A stretch of 47,719 nt of DNA from Bacteroidales bacterium (GTDB lineage Bacteria > Bacteroidota > Bacteroidia > Bacteroidales > F082): NCBI GenBank assembly GCA_017460915.1, contig JAFUAA010000055.1, forward strand, positions 1 to 47,719, read 5' to 3'. A model generated the notes under the pieces. That model saw only the letters and a list, made by a program, of their open reading frames with translations. It ran no database searches and had not been told where the DNA came from. A program made the position numbers and the translations under genes. This document shows positions 1 to 8,815 of the stretch, piece by piece. Positions within the stretch are counted from its first letter, which is position 1. Each line of letters opens with the position of its first letter.

Positions 1-38
1 CCTCAACTCTCTCGTCCTCCCCTCTCCGTTTGCGGGTG

Positions 39-69
39 CAAAAGTACTACCTTTTTCCTTAACCGCAAT
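39..69 (-). promoter_or_regulatory. Bacteroidetes-type promoter firing off the left edge
   Basis: Read on the minus strand there is a TACTTTTG box (plus 39-46), matching the Bacteroidetes -7 consensus TAnnTTTG. An ATTG element lies 19 bases upstream (plus 66-69), close to the -33 TTTG. Transcription would run leftwards through a purine-rich leader out of the window, so the gene it serves is not visible. Confidence 0.5.
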
Positions 70-218
70 GACTTTTTACAACTATTTTCGAAAAAATAAC
101 GCAAAACACTGTATGACAACAAGAAAAAATTTCATCACAAAGAATTGCGTCGAAATAAAAGCACCTTATTAATATATGAGGGGATGAAATTTATTGCTCG
201 TCGTTCACATTTTTTCAT

Positions 219-226
219 TATGTTTG
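219..226 (+). promoter_or_regulatory. -7 promoter box of the secreted-protein/purN operon
   Basis: TATGTTTG fits TAnnTTTG and lies 22 bases before the ATG at 249. Only a weak ATTG is present upstream (193-196), spaced 22 bases, so the -33 element is poor. Confidence 0.45.
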
Positions 227-248
227 CAGCCTGATAGAACCTTTCGAG

Positions 249-2633
249 ATGAAAAGAACGATCCAATCCTTGTTCATTTTGGCTTTCACGATGCTTTTCG
301 GTGTCATGAGGGCACAAACCTTTTCCAACGACTTTGAGAACCAATACACTTGGTATCAGCCTTGGCTCAATCTTCATATCGCGGTCGATAGTAGCTCAAG
401 CACAACGAATCATGTTTGCCTTTGCGACTGCATTCACGAATATGGGTTAGGATTTAGTGTCGAAGCTGGGAAAAGCCATCCTTCTCAGAATATCAACTGC
501 CAATACCAATTTTTATTCAAAGCCCGAGCGGACACGCAAGCCGAAATCGTGGTCAGCATTGACAACGAAACGGGCAACCGATACTGGAATGCCTACTTTT
601 TGAGTGATTTTGTCAATGACACTTCCGAATGGTCGCTGGCGCATCTCAATCTTAACTTCCCATTTGATTATCTCCAGAATGCTACAATCAATTGCTACAT
701 CTGGAACAAAGGCAATGAACGGCTGCTTTTCGATGATGCACAATTGGAAATCAAGCCTTTACATTTGAGTTTTCTACCTAATAGCGACAGCATTGTTCGG
801 AAAGAATACGATGAGGATGAGTGTCTTGTCCTACGGGAAGACCCGTATGACGAAGAGAGTACCCCCATCACCTACCCCCTCGGAATGCTCGAAGAATATA
901 TCGTTGACGGCGATACCATCAGCGAATTCAACCTCTTCGTCAAACGCGATTACGGCTGGTTATCTCAGTCAGGAATCAGCTCTACCATGTTTAATATCTA
1001 TAGTATGGAAGACAGGCCAGAGCATGAGTGGGAAATCCATTTGGAGAATTGGGCAAAAAATTGCAAGTTGATCAGGCAAGCCCTTGTTATTCCTTTCATT
1101 GATAGCACTTTGACCGTATATCGCAGGAACCTCCATATCGATTCCACGCAGTTCCAATCGGAATATTACCTTGACAGAGAAGGATTTACGATTGGAGAAG
1201 GCAGCCGTAGTTTCACCCTCTACCATCCAACCGGCAATTACTCGTTCCGCTACGCATCCATCCAACTCGACGCAGCAAATCACGTTGCCTACATCAATTT
1301 GGAGTATTGGAGAGACCATCCCTTGATTCATTATCCGCTTTGCGACACCATCGAGGACTATTTTGAGGACGTTTCGTGCGAGGACCTGATCGAAAAACCA
1401 GGCCATGGCCTCTATATAGGGCGATGCCACAGGCAAAACATTTATGTAAATATCGGAGACGACATCCACGACTTACCCCGCCTCATGCCCGTTTGGGACG
1501 GCTACCAATCGGCTTTCATCTTCACCGAGCACGCCGACTGGACGGATTTAAGGACCCATCGCGCCGTGCTCTTTGGAAACGAGAACATTACCAGACCCGA
1601 AGATGCCGTTGGCGGCTTTTGCTACTATGGCATTCCCGTCACGAAGAGCGTGTTTTATTGGAATCCCGACCAAGTGACCAACGACCAGGCAAGCAAAGGA
1701 AACTTCCACGGACTTCATTCCAACATCAAAGGCGACAGAGATTACTTCAACCTGCTGAAATCCCTTAAAAAACAAGGCTTTGAGATTTGTTTGCACACGC
1801 CCGAGCAATACACCACCGTGCCCAGCGAATTTCCCAAAGCGATGCGCTTCATGAAACGACATTTTGACACCAAGACCTGGATTGACCACGGCTACAACAA
1901 TGGCCCCGAGAAAAACCGCGAAGACATGGTTTGCGACGGCCTGCTGCCCGAATCGCCTTATTATGCCGCCGACCTTTGGCAAAAGAATGGCGTGCGCTAC
2001 CTGTGGAATGCTTATTACGAGGAGAACCGCATGGAGCATCTGAACTTCGACAGCCATTTCATGCAGCCTTATGATGGCTTTGGCGACGCCCTGCCCAACC
2101 GACAAATCACCAGGTTGCCCAATAGCGGCAAGGACTTCCTGCTGTGGTCGACGTCGTCGACCTTAGAGATGAACGAAGACTATCAATGGTATTATTTCTT
2201 CGACTCCATTCGACTGCAACGTCTTGTCGACCAACACAATGTGTTCATCACGCACATTTATCCCGCCTGGGCCGACCCGTGGCGCGGCGCATGGCAATTC
2301 GACGAAAACGGTACCGTGGTGGCCATGCCTGGCCTCAATTACGCCTTAAGCCAAATCGCCCGACTTCGCGACGAAAAGAAGATGTTGCCCACCACCATTC
2401 CTGAATACCTCAGCTATTACGAGAAACTGCTCAATATTGACTATCAAATCGTTAACAGCAGCGCCATCCGCCTTACCAACCGAAGCGAAACCATCAAAGG
2501 CCTGACCTTGCTCTGCACGAAGCCCATCGTCGTGGAAGGCAAAGTCATCGATTTCCGCAAGGTGGAGGAGGGCTACCTCGTGTGGTTTGACCTGAAGAAA
2601 AACGAAACCGTAACCATAAAACTCAGACAATGA
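249..2633 (+). CDS. Secreted protein with polysaccharide-deacetylase-like region
   Basis: A 794-residue protein of uncertain function. The first 22 residues form a Sec signal peptide (basic start, hydrophobic core, ending MRAQ), so it is exported to the periplasm or surface. Residues from about 70 to 160 look like a beta-sandwich, carbohydrate-binding-like module. From about residue 415 to 700 there are features recalling the NodB/polysaccharide deacetylase fold: a strand ending FIFTEHAD, a GFEICLHT strand resembling deacetylase motif 2, and a WIDHGYNNG segment. The canonical TFDD metal motif is not present, so catalysis is unproven. The C-terminal 80 residues look like a beta domain. No T9SS sorting domain is seen. 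Its TGA overlaps the ATG of purN (ATGA), so the two are translationally coupled, an odd pairing for a purine gene. The exported location is well supported; the enzyme class is inference. Confidence 0.6.
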   Translation: MKRTIQSLFILAFTMLFGVMRAQTFSNDFENQYTWYQPWLNLHIAVDSSSSTTNHVCLCDCIHEYGLGFSVEAGKSHPSQNINCQYQFLFKARADTQAEIVVSIDNETGNRYWNAYFLSDFVNDTSEWSLAHLNLNFPFDYLQNATINCYIWNKGNERLLFDDAQLEIKPLHLSFLPNSDSIVRKEYDEDECLVLREDPYDEESTPITYPLGMLEEYIVDGDTISEFNLFVKRDYGWLSQSGISSTMFNIYSMEDRPEHEWEIHLENWAKNCKLIRQALVIPFIDSTLTVYRRNLHIDSTQFQSEYYLDREGFTIGEGSRSFTLYHPTGNYSFRYASIQLDAANHVAYINLEYWRDHPLIHYPLCDTIEDYFEDVSCEDLIEKPGHGLYIGRCHRQNIYVNIGDDIHDLPRLMPVWDGYQSAFIFTEHADWTDLRTHRAVLFGNENITRPEDAVGGFCYYGIPVTKSVFYWNPDQVTNDQASKGNFHGLHSNIKGDRDYFNLLKSLKKQGFEICLHTPEQYTTVPSEFPKAMRFMKRHFDTKTWIDHGYNNGPEKNREDMVCDGLLPESPYYAADLWQKNGVRYLWNAYYEENRMEHLNFDSHFMQPYDGFGDALPNRQITRLPNSGKDFLLWSTSSTLEMNEDYQWYYFFDSIRLQRLVDQHNVFITHIYPAWADPWRGAWQFDENGTVVAMPGLNYALSQIARLRDEKKMLPTTIPEYLSYYEKLLNIDYQIVNSSAIRLTNRSETIKGLTLLCTKPIVVEGKVIDFRKVEEGYLVWFDLKKNETVTIKLRQ

Positions 2634-3196
2634 AAAGATTATCCATATTCGTCAGCGGCAATGGCACCAACCTGCAGCGCATTGCCGAGTATTTTTCCGA
2701 CAACCCTACAGTCGAAATCGCCAATGTGGTGTGCAACAACCCCAAAGCCTACTCCATCGAACGCGCAAAGAACCTAGGCATCCCCATGCGAATGATTACC
2801 AAGGCCGATTTCAGCAGCGAAGCCTTCACAAAAGAAATGCAAAGCCTTGACATTGATTTGATTGTGCTGGCAGGCTTCCTTTGGAAGATTCCCGAAAGTC
2901 TCATCAAGGCCTTCCCCAACAGAATCATCAACATCCACCCTGCCCTGCTGCCGAAATATGGCGGCAAGGGCTTCTACGGCGAGCATGTGCACGAAGCCGT
3001 GGTGGCAGCGAAAGAACCTTTTTCGGGGATTACCGTACATTACGTCAACGAGTTGTACGACAGCGGCGAAATCATCCTGCAAGCCCATGTCGCCCTCGAT
3101 AAAAACGAAACGCCCGACTCCCTTGCGGCAAAAATCCACAAATTGGAGCAGGCGTATTTCCCTGTAGCAATCGAACAGGTGCTAAGCGACCAATAA
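2630..3196 (+). CDS. purN: Phosphoribosylglycinamide formyltransferase
   Basis: GART transfers a formyl group from 10-formyltetrahydrofolate to glycinamide ribonucleotide, the third step of purine synthesis, in the cytoplasm. The 188 residues are the normal length. The N-terminal SGNGTNLQ is the phosphate-binding loop. NIHPALLP at about residues 102-109 carries the catalytic Asn and His, followed by the GKGFYGEHVHEAV segment and the YDSGEII region that supplies the catalytic Asp. The start overlaps the preceding gene by four bases (ATGA). It ends four bases before a convergent lipoprotein gene, and no clear terminator hairpin lies between them. Confidence 0.95.
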   Translation: MKRLSIFVSGNGTNLQRIAEYFSDNPTVEIANVVCNNPKAYSIERAKNLGIPMRMITKADFSSEAFTKEMQSLDIDLIVLAGFLWKIPESLIKAFPNRIINIHPALLPKYGGKGFYGEHVHEAVVAAKEPFSGITVHYVNELYDSGEIILQAHVALDKNETPDSLAAKIHKLEQAYFPVAIEQVLSDQ

Positions 3197-3200
3197 AGCC

Positions 3201-3968
3201 TTACTTTAGGTGGCTTTCGATGCGGGCAATCATCGCCTCGATTTGCTGTCCCATCTCATCGGTGTAGTCCGAGTTCTTCTTGAAAAGCTCGTGGTTGTTT
3301 CTCATCTGAGCAACAAGGTTTTCCACCGCTTGAGGGCTGTTGTAAAAAATCGTGACGGGATTGGTGTAGTCTTCCTCGGTCGGCTCTTCTCCGAGCAGAT
3401 ATTCCATAGTCTCGTTGGCAGAGGCTTTGGCATAGAGTTCCGACACCATATCGAAGAACGCCTCACAATCGTCGCGCAAAGTATGGATTTCGTTCCCTTC
3501 GCCGCCAGTAGGATAAGCCACGTCATCAATCTTCCATTGGCCTTGGTCCAAAACAAGATTCAAGGTGTAAGGCAAGTCATAACACTCCTCATCGTACCAA
3601 CGCATATCGGCACAAGCATGCGTGGCATCCGTCAACCTAACGTCCTTGATTTGGGCGGCTGCATCTGGCGAACATTGGTCGAGCAACCCAGTGTTCCAAT
3701 TGAATCCCATGAAATAGTTGCCCGCATAAAAGACACTTTCGGCGTGTTCCAACTGAGCCAACAGGTTGGGCGTGAGCATCTTGTCAAGATCGTCCACGAC
3801 ATCCATTTGCAGCATCTGTTCGACACGCTGCCTGACAGAGGTCTCAGTAGCGAGCTTATCGTCAACAATTTTCTGCACCTCGACGGCTTCGCCTTTGTTA
3901 CCTGCATTTTGGCACGACACAGCCATCATTGCCACGGCTACAAGCGAGAATAACAGTATCTTTCTCAT
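3201..3968 (-). CDS. Putative lipoprotein, DUF3828-like
   Basis: A 255-residue protein with a lipoprotein signal: MRKILLFSLV start, hydrophobic core, and a lipobox ending AVSC at about residue 19. The mature protein is acidic and mostly helical. One stretch (about residues 120-160, ending LVLDQGQWKIDDV) resembles the NTF2-like DUF3828 family, where a final strand reads 'GxWKIxxI'. The DUF3828 assignment is tentative. The protein should be anchored in the inner or outer membrane and its function is unknown. It lies downstream of, and may be cotranscribed with, the yitT-like gene starting at 4945; the gap is about 30 bases. Confidence 0.7.
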   Translation of the reverse strand: MRKILLFSLVAVAMMAVSCQNAGNKGEAVEVQKIVDDKLATETSVRQRVEQMLQMDVVDDLDKMLTPNLLAQLEHAESVFYAGNYFMGFNWNTGLLDQCSPDAAAQIKDVRLTDATHACADMRWYDEECYDLPYTLNLVLDQGQWKIDDVAYPTGGEGNEIHTLRDDCEAFFDMVSELYAKASANETMEYLLGEEPTEEDYTNPVTIFYNSPQAVENLVAQMRNNHELFKKNSDYTDEMGQQIEAMIARIESHLK

Positions 3969-4000
3969 ATCACATTGATTTTTATCCGTTTACAAGTTGA

Positions 4001-4945
4001 TCATTCCGTCGGCAAAGCCTTGAAGCCGTTGCCCATGATTTCGGAGCTTTCAATCACGTTGACGAAAGCGTTGGGGTCGAGGAAACGGAGGTTGGCCTTC
4101 AGTTTCACCAAATCGCCACGGTTGAGGGTCACGTAAATCATCTTGCGCTCGGCGCCTTGATAGAGGCCGCTGCCGGCAAACACGGTGCCACTGCGGTCCA
4201 AGTCCTTGAGGATGAAGTTGCGCACTTCGTCAATCTTATCCGTGACGATGAAGGCCGTCTTATAGCTCTTCACGCCTTCCACCACCAGGTCGATGATCTT
4301 GCTCTCGATGAAGATGAGGATGATGGAATAGATGGGGAGTCGGATATCCTCGAAGGCAATCAGGGTGGTCAGCGAGATGCAGCTGTCGACGATGAGCACC
4401 AAGGTGCCGAGGCTGATTTTGGTGTATTTGTGGGCAATCATGGCGATGATGTCAGACCCGCCCGATGTGGCGCCTGCACGGAAAATGACACCGATGGCCA
4501 CACCGTAAATCAAGCCGGAGACCACCGTGTTCAGGAAGAAGTCGGGCATGAAGAAACGCTGCGCCTCGCCGTCCATGAAGAACAGCGACGACTGCATTTC
4601 GGCATCGAAAAACGCGCCGTCGTGAATGACAGGCGCATAGCCCCACATGGTTTCAAGGATATAGGTGAACACGGGAATCAAGATGACCGAAATGACCGTC
4701 TTGATGCCGAACCTGGGCCCAAGTATGATGGTGCCTATGATGAGCAAGGGGATGTCCATGCAAATGCCCGCCACGGAAATCTTCCAACCCCACAAGGCGT
4801 TGAACACGTTGGCCAGACCGTAAACGCCGCCAGGAGCCAAATGATAAGGGTTCACGAACATCACATCGCCGACGGCGAACAACGCCGAGCCAAGCACCAG
4901 CAGGGCGTAAGAGAGGATTTGTTGTTTCAACTTTTCGTTTTTCAT
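4001..4945 (-). CDS. YitT family membrane protein
   Basis: A 314-residue protein with the two-part YitT architecture. The N-terminal five to six hydrophobic segments (about residues 10-200) match the YitT_membrane domain. A cytoplasmic DUF2179 domain follows (about 215-305), visible as the VFAGSGLYQGAERKMIYVTLNR stretch. The PYHLAPGGVYGLANV and GATSGGSDIIAMI motifs after the first and fourth helices are typical. The transport substrate is not established for the family. A second paralogue lies at 45588-46580. Start chosen at the ATG at 4943-4945; the in-frame region upstream has no better candidate. Confidence 0.85.
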   Translation of the reverse strand: MKNEKLKQQILSYALLVLGSALFAVGDVMFVNPYHLAPGGVYGLANVFNALWGWKISVAGICMDIPLLIIGTIILGPRFGIKTVISVILIPVFTYILETMWGYAPVIHDGAFFDAEMQSSLFFMDGEAQRFFMPDFFLNTVVSGLIYGVAIGVIFRAGATSGGSDIIAMIAHKYTKISLGTLVLIVDSCISLTTLIAFEDIRLPIYSIILIFIESKIIDLVVEGVKSYKTAFIVTDKIDEVRNFILKDLDRSGTVFAGSGLYQGAERKMIYVTLNRGDLVKLKANLRFLDPNAFVNVIESSEIMGNGFKALPTE

Positions 4946-5000
4946 ATCTAACTAATTACAAATCAAACGTTTTATGCAGTTTTACATACATTTGAAGCGG

Positions 5001-5008
5001 CAAAGTTA
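5001..5008 (-). promoter_or_regulatory. -7 promoter box of yitT (first copy)
   Basis: On the minus strand TAACTTTG fits TAnnTTTG, 56 bases before the yitT start. No good -33 element was found at the usual spacing. Confidence 0.4.
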
Positions 5009-5074
5009 CGAATTTTTACATCACACTAATTCAGAAAGTTTTGCTCAGCCCTTCTCGCGAACAAAAGAAAAGTG

Positions 5075-5082
5075 TATCTTTG
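5075..5082 (+). promoter_or_regulatory. -7 promoter box of the AlbA_2 gene
   Basis: TATCTTTG, one of the commonest forms of the Bacteroidetes -7 box, 41 bases before the ATG at 5124. The nearest TTTG (5040-5043) is too far away (31 bases) to be a normal -33. Confidence 0.45.
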
Positions 5083-5123
5083 CCTACTCATTCTTATACG
5101 TATAAATTAAATATTAGGCAATT

Positions 5124-7451
5124 ATGAATCCGTCAACAAAAAACGTCCCTCTTTGGCTCGACATCAATCCTGAGCTAATCGACCAGAACTTCGAAAAGGT
5201 GCTTGAATACCTCAAAAACAGCAACAAGACCGATTCTTTTTATCAAATCACCTTGGAGATACTATTCAAACGCGGGAAAGACCTACTTGAGACCTTGAAG
5301 ACAAGACCCGTTTATTTTGGAGAGTCCACAACGCAAGACAAAGACACCCTCATATTCGAGACACGGCTGTTGGCTGCCATTCTTTTGTCCAATTCCGCCA
5401 TGGAAAGTGCAACGAAGAAAAGGTTGGTCATGCCCATGTTGAACTTGTTGGGACTATTGGTTCCTGCCGAATTGTGCAGCGACCTCCTCATGCTCATGGT
5501 CGACAACCTTATCCTCAAGGAAGAACCCAGAATACTATTCAGTTGGGACGACATCATCAAGTTTGAGCCGCAGATTCTGGCACACAAAATCATCAACAGC
5601 ATGACCTTTGAAAACGCCACACCTGCCGAACTCAGCTACGAAGGGAAAGGCACGCTCTTGGTTGCCAACGACACCCTAGGCATCGTTCCAATGAACGAAG
5701 ACAACCTGAAAATCAAGCGTTTCCAACTTGCGCCTTCCATCGAAATCCTTGACGGAAAAATCAGCTTGATCACCGTGAAGAACGAAAAGCTGAAAAAGAC
5801 CGAGGAAAACAGCATTGAAGCGCTGGAGAAATTCACCAAAGATTTCATCGCCAGCCAAATGGTGTGCATTCCGTCGAGAAACAGGCCAAAGAAGACCTAT
5901 CGTCAAGGCGACATGCTCAACGCCAAAGTCGTCGATCTTTACCACAACACCATCAAAGTCAGGAGCATCGACCCTGAATACGAAACACTGGAAGGGAGAA
6001 TCGTCTTTTCGGAACAAAACATCCTGTTCTACAGTTTCATCGACTTTGCGCAATACCTACACATCAACGACGAAATCGAAGTGGAGTTGGCAAGTTATGA
6101 GGACCAAACCTTTTCCCTCAAGAGCACCTTTGTGAGATACCTCATCGAAGACGTCCTGGAAGCCAATGAACATATAGGGAAGGTGTCTTTAGCCCGTGTC
6201 ATGAACATCGGCACCAACAAAAGAGGAGACAAGCAAATCGACTGGCTGACCGAAGACGGCTATTCGGTCCACACTCCGTATGACGACCGCTTTTCGAGAG
6301 ACACTTTCGGGAAGGTGAAAATCACAGGTCACGGCACCGGAATCTACTTTGGCTATATCAACGCGACCATCATAGGAGAATCATACAATTATTTCGACAT
6401 CAACAAAGTCAAGAAGTCGATCATCGAAGGTTTCGTGTTTGAGCCCTCATGGGACGAAGACGCCAAGAAAACCATGCTCAACGAAGGCAGCATCCGCGAC
6501 CTGATGCGCATGATGATCCAATACCAGAAAACCGTGGTCAACCCCAAGGAAAGGTTCAAAGTGCTTTGCGTTCTGAAAATCATGGCCAGTCTCATCAACT
6601 CGGAAGAATACCAGTCCTATATCGGATTCATCGCGGAGTATATGAAGCAACTGATACGCTTTGCCAAAGGAGACTACAACCTGATTAAGGAACTCGAACC
6701 CGCACAAGGCTTCGAAGGCATCGATGTCGTGGAAACCCGCTGCAACATCGTAAAGATACTGAAAGCGTATGGCCACGAGAACGAAAATGAGTCGTTGGAA
6801 AACATCATCAAGGAAAGCACCGACGAGACTTTGACCAAAATCGCCAAGCTGACGTTGTCGTGCAACAACATCGGCGACATCATTCCCGCCGCCACCAAGA
6901 ACATCATCAAGCAAGAAATCACCAAAAGCCTGTCGGTGGAGACTTCCGACGAGACCAACCTCGACGAGGAGAACGGCATCTACCTGGGCATCGAGGACCG
7001 TCACCAAGAATTCAAGACCTCATTCGTCTATCCGCCCAACTACGGGATGCTGCCCAATTACTTCCTCCAAGAGAAAAACATCTTCAAGGTGCTTTGCGGA
7101 TTCCTGAACACACAGGCTGGCGGGACTTTATACATCGGCGTCTCGGACCTCGGCTACGTGGTTGGATTTGAAGCGGATATGGTATACCTAAAGATTGACA
7201 CGATCGATGCCTACATGAGATTCATACAAGACGAGGCGAAGAAGTTCTTCGACATCGACGAACTGGCCCTGTTCCAAATGAAACCTATGTACGACGAGAA
7301 AGTATTAGCCATCAAGGTTGAGCCCTACGAGGACGGCATCGTGGAAATTGACGGAACAGCTTATATCCGCATCAACAACGAGACGTTGGTCATGACAGAT
7401 AAGATGAAAACCCAAATGAGGGCAAAGAAGAACGCTGCAAAGACAAAATAA
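5124..7451 (+). CDS. Large AlbA_2 (Schlafen-like) domain protein with S1-like segment
   Basis: A 775-residue cytoplasmic protein without a signal peptide or membrane helices. The C-terminal 150 residues (about 620-770) match the AlbA_2/Schlafen AlbA fold: an EDRHQEFKTSF start, then the conserved FLNTQAGGTLYIGVSDLGYVVGF core, and a late VEIDGTAYIRINNET strand. This domain is usually linked to nucleic-acid binding or RNA cleavage. Residues about 255-330 (RQGDMLNAKVVDL to INDEIEVELASYE) resemble an S1/OB-type RNA-binding fold. The N-terminal 240 residues and the helical middle (about 440-600) are not recognised. It is alone between a divergent yitT gene and tRNA-Arg. An RNA-related role is inference; a defence role is possible but there is no partner gene to support it. 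Confidence 0.7.
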   Translation: MNPSTKNVPLWLDINPELIDQNFEKVLEYLKNSNKTDSFYQITLEILFKRGKDLLETLKTRPVYFGESTTQDKDTLIFETRLLAAILLSNSAMESATKKRLVMPMLNLLGLLVPAELCSDLLMLMVDNLILKEEPRILFSWDDIIKFEPQILAHKIINSMTFENATPAELSYEGKGTLLVANDTLGIVPMNEDNLKIKRFQLAPSIEILDGKISLITVKNEKLKKTEENSIEALEKFTKDFIASQMVCIPSRNRPKKTYRQGDMLNAKVVDLYHNTIKVRSIDPEYETLEGRIVFSEQNILFYSFIDFAQYLHINDEIEVELASYEDQTFSLKSTFVRYLIEDVLEANEHIGKVSLARVMNIGTNKRGDKQIDWLTEDGYSVHTPYDDRFSRDTFGKVKITGHGTGIYFGYINATIIGESYNYFDINKVKKSIIEGFVFEPSWDEDAKKTMLNEGSIRDLMRMMIQYQKTVVNPKERFKVLCVLKIMASLINSEEYQSYIGFIAEYMKQLIRFAKGDYNLIKELEPAQGFEGIDVVETRCNIVKILKAYGHENENESLENIIKESTDETLTKIAKLTLSCNNIGDIIPAATKNIIKQEITKSLSVETSDETNLDEENGIYLGIEDRHQEFKTSFVYPPNYGMLPNYFLQEKNIFKVLCGFLNTQAGGTLYIGVSDLGYVVGFEADMVYLKIDTIDAYMRFIQDEAKKFFDIDELALFQMKPMYDEKVLAIKVEPYEDGIVEIDGTAYIRINNETLVMTDKMKTQMRAKKNAAKTK

Positions 7452-7496
7452 CCACCGAATTTTGATTTTGATGTACCGTCATAAACAAATTCTTCC

Positions 7497-7504
7497 TATT
7501 TTTG
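7497..7504 (+). promoter_or_regulatory. -7 promoter box upstream of tRNA-Arg
   Basis: TATTTTTG fits TAnnTTTG, 46 bases before the first base of the tRNA. The TTTG at 7467-7470 is 26 bases upstream, longer than the usual 19-21. Confidence 0.4.
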
Positions 7505-7520
7505 CCAGCCGAAAACATAC

Positions 7521-7545
7521 GCGGAGGGCGACGTGTCCCCTCCGC
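7521..7545 (+). other. GC-rich hairpin in the tRNA-Arg leader
   Basis: GCGGAGGG (7521-7528) pairs perfectly with CCCTCCGC (7538-7545) around a 9-base loop, ending five bases before the tRNA. No T-run follows, so it is not a standard terminator. It may be a 5' leader structure that guides tRNA processing. Confidence 0.5.
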
Positions 7546-7549
7546 ATCA

Positions 7550-7621
7550 GGACCCGTAGTTTAATGGATAAAATAAAGGATTCCGGTTCCTTAGCTCAGG
7601 GTTCGATTCCCTGCGGGTTCA
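7550..7621 (+). tRNA. tRNA-Arg (anticodon CCG)
   Basis: All four arms can be drawn. The acceptor stem pairs GGACCCG (7550-7556) with CGGGTTC (7614-7620), with one G-T wobble. The anticodon stem is AAGGA/TCCTT (7576-7580 and 7588-7592), enclosing the loop TTCCGGT with anticodon CCG at 7583-7585, which reads the Arg codon CGG. The T arm is CAGGG-TTCGATT-CCCTG. The discriminator is A7621 and the CCA end is not encoded. It is the only tRNA in the window and has its own promoter box and terminator. Confidence 0.95.
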
Positions 7622-7626
7622 CAAGA

Positions 7627-7653
7627 AAAATGATGGGTTTGGCCCATCATTTT
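7627..7653. terminator. Bidirectional terminator between tRNA-Arg and the Smr gene
   Basis: An 11-bp perfect stem (AAAATGATGGG at 7627-7637 with CCCATCATTTT at 7643-7653) around a 5-base loop, with T-rich sequence on the plus-strand side and A-rich on the other. It serves the tRNA going right, and it contains the last codons and TGA stop of the convergent minus-strand gene. Confidence 0.8.
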
Positions 7654-8738
7654 CCTTTTTCAGTTATGATGACATCTATCGCCCCAACGCCAAACTTGGC
7701 GATGCTGGCCATGCGGTTTTCGGTGTTCTCGTAGTGCTTCAGTTCCTCGATGACGGCGTTTTTCAGCACGCCGTTGCCCACGCCGTGGATGAAGGTCACC
7801 TTGGTGTATTCGGCGGTGATGGCGCTGTCGAGCATCTTCTTGAAATAGTCGGTTTGTATCTTGAACATGTCGTGGCTCGAAAGGCCGAGGATGTTGTCCA
7901 CCAACTCACCGATATGCAAATCGACAACGGCCTCGCCAGGAGCCGTCTTGTGCTTGTCGATGGGCGCTTCTTGCTTCACCAAGGTTTTGGCGAGAGCCTG
8001 CGACCCGACACCCTCTTTCATAATTCGGGTGAAATCCCCGTCGCCATGCTTCAAGGCAATGAGTTCAGAGAGGCAAATCATCACCGACTTCTCTCCCAAA
8101 ACGCCCGAGGGCAGATAGCTGCCTTCCTTCATGAAACGACCCACACGCAGCGAGAACGGCGCATTCAGCGGAAGCAACACACAATCAGACGTTTCCGTCG
8201 TCAAAATGGCCTGTACCACTCCATTGAGCCAATACTCGAGGTCGTCGCGCGAGATGGTCTCAATGACAATTTTCTCAAACTTGTCGATTTGGCCGTAGTC
8301 CACATTGACGAACTTGTCCTCCTCTTTGATGGTGAAGGTGTAGAGCATCTCGTAAGGCGTGTGATTGACTAAGATGACATCAAGCGAACCCGTCAGGATC
8401 CACTGCTGCTCGTGAGGAACGAAAGCCATATAAATGCCCTCTTTCTCGGCCTCTTTCGCGAAACGACGCAAACCGCCCTTCCGGGCATCCTCAGCCTGTT
8501 GTTGTTCAAGAAGTTGCTTGGCCTGCACCTCCTTTTGCACCTTGTCGACAGCCTGCTGCTGCTTGCTTGGGGCGGGCATGGAGCGATAGTCGAGCACCAA
8601 ATCGGTAATCAATGTTGGGATTTCAAAGCCATCCTCAACCTCAACCATCACCATTCTGGAATCAATAATCTTCGTGACCTTGCCGCCACCTACCGTACTC
8701 AAAAAGTTTACTTTATCTCCAATTTTGAATTCTGCCAT
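7647..8738 (-). CDS. Smr-domain protein with DUF2027-type body
   Basis: A 363-residue protein. The start is taken at MAEFKIGDKV (ATG at 8736-8738), not further upstream, because the earlier frame crosses the promoter. Residues 1-55 form a KOW/SH3-like module (GDKVNFLSTVGGG) as in MutS2-associated families. The middle (about 100-260) matches the Bacteroidetes DUF2027 region. The C-terminal 90 residues are a Smr domain with the diagnostic VDLHIGEL start and HGVGNGVLK loop. Smr domains of MutS2 and related proteins act as nucleic-acid nicking or RNA-cleaving modules, but this protein lacks the MutS ATPase. Its stop codon lies inside the shared terminator with tRNA-Arg. Confidence 0.85.
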   Translation of the reverse strand: MAEFKIGDKVNFLSTVGGGKVTKIIDSRMVMVEVEDGFEIPTLITDLVLDYRSMPAPSKQQQAVDKVQKEVQAKQLLEQQQAEDARKGGLRRFAKEAEKEGIYMAFVPHEQQWILTGSLDVILVNHTPYEMLYTFTIKEEDKFVNVDYGQIDKFEKIVIETISRDDLEYWLNGVVQAILTTETSDCVLLPLNAPFSLRVGRFMKEGSYLPSGVLGEKSVMICLSELIALKHGDGDFTRIMKEGVGSQALAKTLVKQEAPIDKHKTAPGEAVVDLHIGELVDNILGLSSHDMFKIQTDYFKKMLDSAITAEYTKVTFIHGVGNGVLKNAVIEELKHYENTENRMASIAKFGVGAIDVIITEKGK

Positions 8739-8758
8739 AGTTTTCTTGTTTTGAGCGG

Positions 8759-8766
8759 CAAAATTA
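8759..8766 (-). promoter_or_regulatory. -7 promoter box of the Smr gene
   Basis: On the minus strand TAATTTTG fits TAnnTTTG and lies 20 bases before the ATG. The gap to the divergent MbnP-like gene is only 77 bases, so both promoters share this space. Confidence 0.45.
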
Positions 8767-8815
8767 CGCATTTTTGGCAGAATTTTTGTATCATTGCAGC
8801 CGAAATCGAACGAAG

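Noticed and set aside
1-38. Start of an rRNA operon on the minus strand
   Set aside because: The promoter-like box is present, but no rRNA sequence is visible in the 38 bases available.
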